From Porphyromonas sp. (GTDB lineage Bacteria; Bacteroidota; Bacteroidia; Bacteroidales; Porphyromonadaceae), in NCBI GenBank assembly GCA_029983495.1, contig JASBZJ010000034.1, positions 1-12,325 on the forward strand: 12,325 nucleotides of DNA. The letters run 5' to 3'. How positions within the stretch are numbered: the stretch's first letter is position 1; each line of letters opens with the position of its first letter. Positions 7,160-12,325 of this stretch are shown here, one piece after another. Made by a program: the position numbers and the translations under genes. A model generated the notes under the pieces. The model was given only the letters and a program-made list of their open reading frames with translations. It did not search any database and was not told the DNA's origin.

Positions 7160-8450
7160 CACACCTATAGGGATAATAATCCTAACGTTAAGCACAGTTC
7201 TGTGCTTAACGCATACCCTCTCGGCTCAAAATAACAGCACCGAGTCGCCCTATACTCGTTTCGGCTATGGTCTTATTTCATCTGCTCGCTCTACTTGGAG
7301 CCGAGCAATGGGGGGAACTGCTATAGCAACACGTAAATCAAATATAATTAATACAGCTAACCCAGCCTCGTATGTTGCCGTTGATTCGCAAACCTTTATT
7401 TTTGATATGGGGGTATCCTTTGGGATGAGCCACTTTAATGAAGGAAAAAATAACGACACTCGTTTATTAGGAAACTTAGAATATATCACAGTACTATTTC
7501 CTCTTACCAAGTGGTTGGCCGTAAGTACTGGTATTACACCATACTCCTCAGTGGGGTATCGCTTTGGTACTACAGGTCAGGTAAGCAATAGTAACAATTT
7601 AAAGTATACCGAAACCTTCCAAGGTTCGGGTAACCTCAGCGATATTTATTTCGGTTTAGGCGTTCGCCCTATTAAACCACTTTCGTTAGGGGTAAATGTG
7701 GCTTACCGATTTGGAACTTTGGCGCACCAACGTAATATCGATTTTGCCGTTTCTAGTACCTATAATCCCTATTTTTACGAAATACTAAACCTTAAGGCGG
7801 TTAATGTTGAAGCTGGGGTTCAATGGGCATACAACTTTTCGAACAACAACGAAACTCAACTTACAATAGGGGCAACGTATAGCCCATCTCTGCCCTATCA
7901 TTCCACAAAAACCTATCGCGAGCTAATTATGCAAAATAACCAAGTGAGTGGCATAATCCGAAACGATAGTCTAACGAGCAACGATGCTTACCGTACCTCT
8001 CATAACATCGGGCTTGGCATAAGCTACCTACACAAAAACAAACTTTTTGTTGAAGCCGACGTCAAATACAGTATATGGCAGGATACATTTAAGGATATGA
8101 GCCTATTCACACCACAAAACCAATTGTCGCTTTCGCTAGGTGCCAGCTTTATTCCCAAATACACCGATCGTAGTATTTGGAACCGAATGGAATACCGCTT
8201 AGGGATAAATGGTTCCAATGCCTATTTTACGATTCCGATAACCTCAAATAAACGTAGTGGCTACTTACAGGGGGGTATAGCACTTGGGCTAGGCATTCCC
8301 CTTGTGGATAGGCGTTCGCAGCTCGATATTACCTTCGATTATCAGCATCTAATGCCTCGTGAAAAGGGAATGATTAGCGAAAACTATCTGATGGTTACTT
8401 TGGGACTACGATTCAATGAAGGCTGGTTCAGAAAACTAAAACTCGACTAA
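7143..8450 (+). CDS. Outer-membrane beta-barrel protein, unknown function
   Basis: A 435-residue exported protein with a signal peptide (cleavage after LSA, residue 28) and a mature N-terminus containing SPYTRFGYGLI, a motif common in Bacteroidota outer-membrane proteins related to the FadL/OMPP1 or PorV-like barrels. The rest is repeated amphipathic beta strands with many aromatic residues and glycines (for example LGLGISYLHKNKLFVEADV and LGLRFNEGWFRK near the end), as expected for a barrel of a dozen or more strands. No catalytic motif is visible and the substrate is unknown. The ATG at 7143 lies inside coaX and is needed to complete the signal peptide, so the overlap looks real. A perfect 11-bp inverted repeat lies within codons 15-23. 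Position beside a TPR protein and LptC suggests a role near outer-membrane or LPS assembly; that is inference from context. Confidence 0.8.
   Translation: MTIKNNTPIGIIILTLSTVLCLTHTLSAQNNSTESPYTRFGYGLISSARSTWSRAMGGTAIATRKSNIINTANPASYVAVDSQTFIFDMGVSFGMSHFNEGKNNDTRLLGNLEYITVLFPLTKWLAVSTGITPYSSVGYRFGTTGQVSNSNNLKYTETFQGSGNLSDIYFGLGVRPIKPLSLGVNVAYRFGTLAHQRNIDFAVSSTYNPYFYEILNLKAVNVEAGVQWAYNFSNNNETQLTIGATYSPSLPYHSTKTYRELIMQNNQVSGIIRNDSLTSNDAYRTSHNIGLGISYLHKNKLFVEADVKYSIWQDTFKDMSLFTPQNQLSLSLGASFIPKYTDRSIWNRMEYRLGINGSNAYFTIPITSNKRSGYLQGGIALGLGIPLVDRRSQLDITFDYQHLMPREKGMISENYLMVTLGLRFNEGWFRKLKLD
7186..7211 (+). repeat. Perfect 11-bp inverted repeat at the coaX/OMP junction
   Basis: CGTTAAGCACA (7186-7196) and TGTGCTTAACG (7201-7211) are perfect reverse complements around a GTTC loop. 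The hairpin begins 27 bases after the coaX stop and 43 bases after the OMP ATG, inside the signal-peptide codons. No T-run follows (CATACCCTCTCGG), so it is not a standard terminator. It could protect the coaX mRNA end, mark a processing point, or slow translation during export. The pairing is seen; the role is inferred. Confidence 0.6.
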
Positions 8451-8518
8451 CCCAAAGCCTGCCCTTGAACATACATTTTATATAACGATAAATTAACCAC
8501 AACAATAAAAGAAACAAT

Positions 8519-9898
8519 ATGAAGACGACTAAAATAATCTCCATCGCTCTTGTTACTTTTCTTTCCTTTGTTCTCTCTACATCGCTTAACGCCCAAAAGG
8601 GAATTGATAACGGTACCCCTTGGGGATCGGGAGAGGACAGTGTACGTTGCCGAGAAGCAGTAAGCTTGCTTACCTCGTATGCTAAAAGCAAAAACTACCA
8701 AGATGCGGTAGAATTCTTCAATCGTGCCTATAACGAATGCCCTGGTTCGTCGAAAAATATTTACATCTATGGACCAAAAATTTTAGGATGGCAGTACCAA
8801 AACGCAAAAACAGCCGAGGAAAAAGATGCTATCTTTAAGAAGATCCTCAAACTTTACGATGATAGAATGGTATACTTTGGGGATGACCCCAAGTACACAA
8901 AGGATTGGATTGTTTCGCAAAAGATTACCGAGTACCTTGCTTATGTTCCAAAAGAAAAGTATGACTATGACCTACTTTACAATTGGACGAAGCCTTTTGT
9001 TACTAAAGGAGGGGAAAAGGCCGACCCCCAAGTTGTATACTTCTATGTATTCTCATCCTTGAATAAAGCTATTGGTAATGCAGATTGGCATGCCCACTAT
9101 GTTGACGACTACATGATTGGGAACGATTATCTCGAAAAATCGCTCGAACTTGCCGAACAAAGTAACGATTCGGTTCGCTTTAACTACGTTTCGGATCTTA
9201 AAGCACAGCTCGACAACTTATTTGCACGAAGTGGGCTTGCCGACTGCAAAATGCTTGTGAATGTTTTCGGCAAGGATCTTGAAGCTAACAAGGATAACCC
9301 AACATTCCTACAAGCCATGCTCGACCTATTCCGCTATGCTGATTGCGAAAAAGAATCGATATACTTCCAAGCTAGTAAATACATGTTTGCTATTAAACCT
9401 ACAGCAGCCAGTGCCGTTGGTTTGGCTCGTGAAGCATTAAATAGTAAACGAACCTCTGAAGCTTTCGATTACTTAGCTAAAGCACTTGAACTTACGCGTG
9501 AACCCGCATTGCGTGCAACAATCCACACCATGATGGGGGTTATCCGTAAAGACCAAAATAGCTTTAGCGAAGCTCGAAAAATGTTTAACGAAGCCCTTCG
9601 CGAAAATCCCAAGAATGGCACACCGTTATTGCTAATTGCACAAATGTATGCTGCATCGGCAAGCTCGATATTCCCCGACGACCCTATAAAACAACGTTGC
9701 GTTTACTACCTCGTTATCGACAAGCTCGAACGCGCACGTAGCATCGACCCCAACATTGCAAGTGAAGCAGCTAGGTTAATTGGTATTTATCGTCGTAACC
9801 TCCCAGCTCAAACCGATATATTTATGCACCCCGACCTGAATGTTGGAAGTAGCTTTGTGGTTGGTGGCTGGATTAGCGAATCAACAACTATTCGCTAA
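8519..9898 (+). CDS. Secreted TPR-repeat protein, unknown function
   Basis: A 459-residue protein with an N-terminal signal peptide (cleavage after SLNA, residue 25) and mostly helical sequence. TPR-like helical pairs are visible at about 47-78 (AVSLLTSYAKSKNYQDAV) and 336-368 (MMGVIRKDQNSFSEARKMFNEAL, ending NPKNG), with further degenerate repeats around 295-330. The C-terminal tail VGGWISESTTIR is characteristic of a family of TPR proteins found widely in Bacteroidota; no biochemical role is known to me. It has no lipobox and is likely periplasmic, acting as a protein-binding scaffold. The gene follows the OMP after 68 bases, with an A-rich leader (AATAAAAGAAACAAT) and no Shine-Dalgarno. 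Immediately downstream lies lptC, and the OMP-TPR-LptC order suggests work on envelope assembly, which is inference. Confidence 0.82.
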   Translation: MKTTKIISIALVTFLSFVLSTSLNAQKGIDNGTPWGSGEDSVRCREAVSLLTSYAKSKNYQDAVEFFNRAYNECPGSSKNIYIYGPKILGWQYQNAKTAEEKDAIFKKILKLYDDRMVYFGDDPKYTKDWIVSQKITEYLAYVPKEKYDYDLLYNWTKPFVTKGGEKADPQVVYFYVFSSLNKAIGNADWHAHYVDDYMIGNDYLEKSLELAEQSNDSVRFNYVSDLKAQLDNLFARSGLADCKMLVNVFGKDLEANKDNPTFLQAMLDLFRYADCEKESIYFQASKYMFAIKPTAASAVGLAREALNSKRTSEAFDYLAKALELTREPALRATIHTMMGVIRKDQNSFSEARKMFNEALRENPKNGTPLLLIAQMYAASASSIFPDDPIKQRCVYYLVIDKLERARSIDPNIASEAARLIGIYRRNLPAQTDIFMHPDLNVGSSFVVGGWISESTTIR

Positions 9899-9921
9899 AA
9901 TAAATAGCGAATACACCCTTC

Positions 9922-9997
9922 ATGGGCATGAGTTCTTTTTTTTTATCATACATTCTTTAAAAGCACAAGGGCGACTCTATTCCTAAGGGTTGCCTTA
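9922..9997 (+). other. Probable displaced start and T9 tract of lptC
   Basis: ATGs at 9922 and 9928 lie 23 and 29 bases after the TPR stop, at typical operon spacing, and open a frame that stops at 9958-9960. The lptC frame itself is open from 9932 but has no ATG, GTG or TTG before 9998, although it encodes KSTRATLFLRVALVLFLF, an ideal lipoprotein signal n-region and hydrophobic core. The two frames meet at nine Ts (9936-9944). Removing one T joins them into MGMSSFFYHTFFKSTR and onward to the lipobox cysteine. Confidence 0.6.
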
Positions 9998-10588
9998 GTG
10001 CTTTTTTTGTTTGTGTTTATTTTTGTTGCTTGTAACAACTCAAAGCCACCTATAGCTGATAAAACTGCCGAAGCTCAAGAAGGTTACTCGATGTATACAA
10101 CCCATGTTAACTTGGCTGTTTCCGATAGTGGAGTAACGCAATACCGTATAATAGCCCAAGATTGGTATATTTACAACAATGGCGAAAATGCTAGGTGGTA
10201 CTTCCCCCACAAATTTAAGGCTATCGAAGTTGATAGTGTCAACCGAACTAAAGCGTCATTAGTTGCCGATACCGCTTATTACTATACTCGCAAAAGCCAG
10301 TGGCATTTTATTGGGCATGTGAAAGTAGAAAACACGGTTGGCGACACCTTTTTAGCTAAACACCTCATATGGGATAGCGAAACTAGGTTAGTTAGTTCAG
10401 AAGATTCGGTTACAGTTATTTCAAACGAACGAAACCTTACTGGAACAAGTTTTCGTGCCAGCCAGGATTTTTCGTGGTACGTATTCCTTAATAACCGAGG
10501 CTCAGCAGTTGTTAACGATAACGATGCTGGCGACACGCAACACTCTCCCATTACACATACCGAACCGGTAAAAAATACGCAACAATAA
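9998..10588 (+). CDS. lptC: LptC-like LPS export periplasmic protein (5' end uncertain)
   Basis: LptC links the inner-membrane LptB2FG extractor to the periplasmic LptA bridge that carries LPS to the outer membrane. The body fits the LptC/OstA-like beta-jellyroll: VSDSGVTQYRIIAQDW, RWYFPHKFKAIEVDS, SLVADTAYYY, WHFIGHVKVENTVGDTFLAKHLIWD and the tail RNLTGTSFRASQDFSWY all resemble Bacteroidota LptC proteins annotated as LPS export ABC transporter periplasmic protein. A lipobox-like FVAC indicates a lipoprotein anchor, in place of the transmembrane helix of the E. coli protein. The only start codon in this frame is GTG at 9998, giving a signal of just eleven uncharged hydrophobic residues before the cysteine, which is abnormal. 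The true start is more likely upstream across the T9 tract at 9936-9944. Four bases separate its stop from the CorC-like gene. The polar tail after about residue 178 is unremarkable. Confidence 0.8.
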   Translation: MLFLFVFIFVACNNSKPPIADKTAEAQEGYSMYTTHVNLAVSDSGVTQYRIIAQDWYIYNNGENARWYFPHKFKAIEVDSVNRTKASLVADTAYYYTRKSQWHFIGHVKVENTVGDTFLAKHLIWDSETRLVSSEDSVTVISNERNLTGTSFRASQDFSWYVFLNNRGSAVVNDNDAGDTQHSPITHTEPVKNTQQ

Positions 10589-10592
10589 TACT

Positions 10593-11858
10593 ATGCCCAA
10601 CACAGTATTAACTCTCATGGGCATTGCCCTTTTTATTCTATTATCAGCCTTCTTTTCTGGTATGGAAATCGCTTATCTTAGTAGCGATAGGCTTACCATG
10701 GAAATAAAAAAGGATCGAAAAACTGCTAATGCTGCAATATTACGAATTCTTTTTGCAAACCCAGACTTATGCATAACCACATTATTAGTTGGCAATAATA
10801 TCGTACTGGTTGTATATGGCTTGCTAATGTCGGCATTTATCGACCCACTTTTGAGTAAGCTGAGCCTTGCCGATGGACTTATTATTGTACTCGACTCATT
10901 TATTGCAACTTTTTTCATCATTATTTTTGGTGAGTATCGCCCCAAGAGCTACTTTAAACGAAAAGCTAACCAAGTAATGCAACGCTTTTCGTTTGCTATG
11001 TTTTTCTTCTATGTAATACTTTATCCCATTAGTGTTTTTTGCGTTTTACTTACTAAAATAATTTCGTGGTTTACGGGTAGAGGTAATAATACAGGTCTTG
11101 CACCAAAACTTACTGTTGTGGATCTTGAACATTACCTAAGCAACAATTTCGATAACGAAGGCAATGGGGGAGAACTCAACACCGAAGTGAAAATCATGCA
11201 AAAAGCTATCGACTTCTCTGAAGTTAAAGCACGCGATTGTATGGTACCTCGAAACGAACTTGTGGCATGCGACCTTAACACTCCATTAGAGCAACTTAAA
11301 AGTATGTTTGTTTTGTCGGGGTTATCGAAAATAATTGTATATAACCAAGGAATCGATGAAGTTGTAGGATACATTCATGCTCAAGAAGTATTTCGTGGCG
11401 AAGGTTGGCAAAAAAGAATAAAAAAAGCACTCTATGTACCTGAAAGTATATTTGGGCACAAACTTATGAAGCTATTAATGCAAAGCAAACGCTCGATGGC
11501 TATTGTAATTGATGAAATGGGTGGGACGGCAGGTATTGTTACACTTGAGGATCTTGTAGAAGAGATTTTTGGCGAAATTGAGGACGAACACGATAAAGCT
11601 ACTATTGTTATTAAACAAACCGCCGAAAACGTCTATATCCTAAGTGGCAGAGCCGAAATTGACGAAGTAAATGAAACTTGCAACTTGTCGATTCCTGATG
11701 AAGATGAATACAATACTATTGCTGGCTTTATAATTAGCGAACACCGAAGTATTCCTAAGCGTGGTGAAACTGTTACCATTGGAAATTATGTTTTTGAAAT
11801 TCTTCGTTCCTCTTCTACACGAATAGAGCTTGTAAAGCTATCAATAACAGAGTATTAA
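10593..11858 (+). CDS. CNNM/CorC-family membrane protein (HlyC/CorC-like)
   Basis: A 421-residue inner-membrane protein with the standard CNNM/DUF21 transmembrane domain (hydrophobic segments about 5-27, 58-85, 93-113 and 131-160), a pair of CBS domains (about 214-332, including RDCMVPR and DEMGGTAGIVTLEDLVEEIFGEIEDEHD) and a C-terminal CorC_HlyC domain (about 345-417). Members are implicated in magnesium or cobalt efflux, with nucleotide binding at the CBS pair; several are mislabelled hemolysins. The membrane motif appears as FGEYRPKSY (112-120), where many relatives have GEF-x-PK. Full length is normal. It starts four bases after the lptC stop and is the last gene of the plus-strand run. 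Transport substrate cannot be inferred from the sequence; the neighbourhood with LptC is conserved in many Bacteroidota. Confidence 0.88.
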   Translation: MPNTVLTLMGIALFILLSAFFSGMEIAYLSSDRLTMEIKKDRKTANAAILRILFANPDLCITTLLVGNNIVLVVYGLLMSAFIDPLLSKLSLADGLIIVLDSFIATFFIIIFGEYRPKSYFKRKANQVMQRFSFAMFFFYVILYPISVFCVLLTKIISWFTGRGNNTGLAPKLTVVDLEHYLSNNFDNEGNGGELNTEVKIMQKAIDFSEVKARDCMVPRNELVACDLNTPLEQLKSMFVLSGLSKIIVYNQGIDEVVGYIHAQEVFRGEGWQKRIKKALYVPESIFGHKLMKLLMQSKRSMAIVIDEMGGTAGIVTLEDLVEEIFGEIEDEHDKATIVIKQTAENVYILSGRAEIDEVNETCNLSIPDEDEYNTIAGFIISEHRSIPKRGETVTIGNYVFEILRSSSTRIELVKLSITEY

Positions 11859-11950
11859 AAATATTTTACTCCTAATACTAGGCTACAACAATGCTGTAAG
11901 GTATTTAACCGCCTGTTTGTAATTGTTGCAATATATTCATCGTAAAAAAC

Positions 11951-11978
11951 TACCCCCCACAGAATACCGTGGGGGGTA
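11951..11978 (-). terminator. Intrinsic terminator of rpoC
   Basis: TACCCCCCAC (11951-11960) and GTGGGGGGTA (11969-11978) form a perfect GC-rich 10-bp stem with an 8-base loop. On the minus strand the stem is followed by GTTTTTTACG, a clear U-tract, 53 bases past the rpoC stop. It is therefore oriented for rpoC. Plus-strand transcripts from the CorC-like gene meet the same stem without a U-run, so it may only weakly stop them. Confidence 0.88.
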
Positions 11979-12030
11979 ATTGTAATATTGTGTTTGCGTT
12001 ATTGTGCGTCCGCTTGTTTTATAGCATTGT

Positions 12031-12325
<295 letters not shown>

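Noticed and set aside
8451..8518. Possible promoter between the OMP and TPR genes (TTGAAC, TATATAAC)
   Set aside because: No TAnnTTTG match; the region is simply AT-rich, which also fits a normal A-rich leader.
9918..9944. Possible terminator after the TPR gene (TCAT/ATGA stem plus T-run)
   Set aside because: The stem is only four to five base pairs with a minimal loop; the T-run is better explained as part of the displaced lptC start.

Overview
The window looks like a core-genome segment from a member of the Bacteroidota, most likely the order Bacteroidales. The evidence is the gene content (DPP IV-type periplasmic peptidase, a TPR protein ending in a VGGWISESTTIR-type tail, a LptC-like lipoprotein, a SPYTRFG-type outer-membrane protein), A-rich leaders without clear Shine-Dalgarno sequences, and a TAnnTTTG-type -7 box upstream of the META-domain gene. 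Genus cannot be read from this sequence. I see no transposase, phage gene, CRISPR array, tRNA or rRNA.

Layout. Positions 1-306 hold no convincing gene. They contain a short dyad (120-135), a possible H-type RNA pseudoknot (185-227) and a hairpin placed to end uvrB transcription (258-289). uvrB lies on the minus strand (307-2466). A 167-base divergent promoter region follows, then a plus-strand run of nine genes: a META-domain lipoprotein, a DPP IV-family peptidase, lipA, coaX, an outer-membrane beta-barrel protein, a TPR protein, lptC and a CNNM/CorC-type transporter, all closely spaced from the peptidase onward (gaps of 4-99 bases, one 17-base overlap). The run converges on the 3' end of rpoC (minus strand, 12031 to the window edge). 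A strong hairpin with a T-run oriented for rpoC lies between them.

How the genes work together. The plus-strand run (eight genes by my coordinates, counting the META gene) mixes cofactor synthesis (lipoyl synthase; type III pantothenate kinase, the first step of CoA synthesis) with envelope functions (periplasmic peptidase, outer-membrane protein, secreted TPR protein, LptC for LPS transport, CorC-like membrane protein). The OMP-TPR-LptC order suggests, by context only, that the two uncharacterised envelope proteins work near LPS or outer-membrane assembly.

Most notable observation. The lptC frame has no good start codon. The frame is open upstream and encodes a typical signal-peptide n-region without any ATG, GTG or TTG, while two ATGs 23-29 bases after the TPR stop lie in a different frame, separated from it by a run of exactly nine Ts (9936-9944). 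One T fewer would give a textbook lipoprotein start. This could be a sequencing error, a slippage-regulated essential gene, or true use of a weak GTG start. Second is a perfect 11-bp inverted repeat just inside the overlapping coaX/OMP junction. I did not find evidence of an entirely new multi-gene system.
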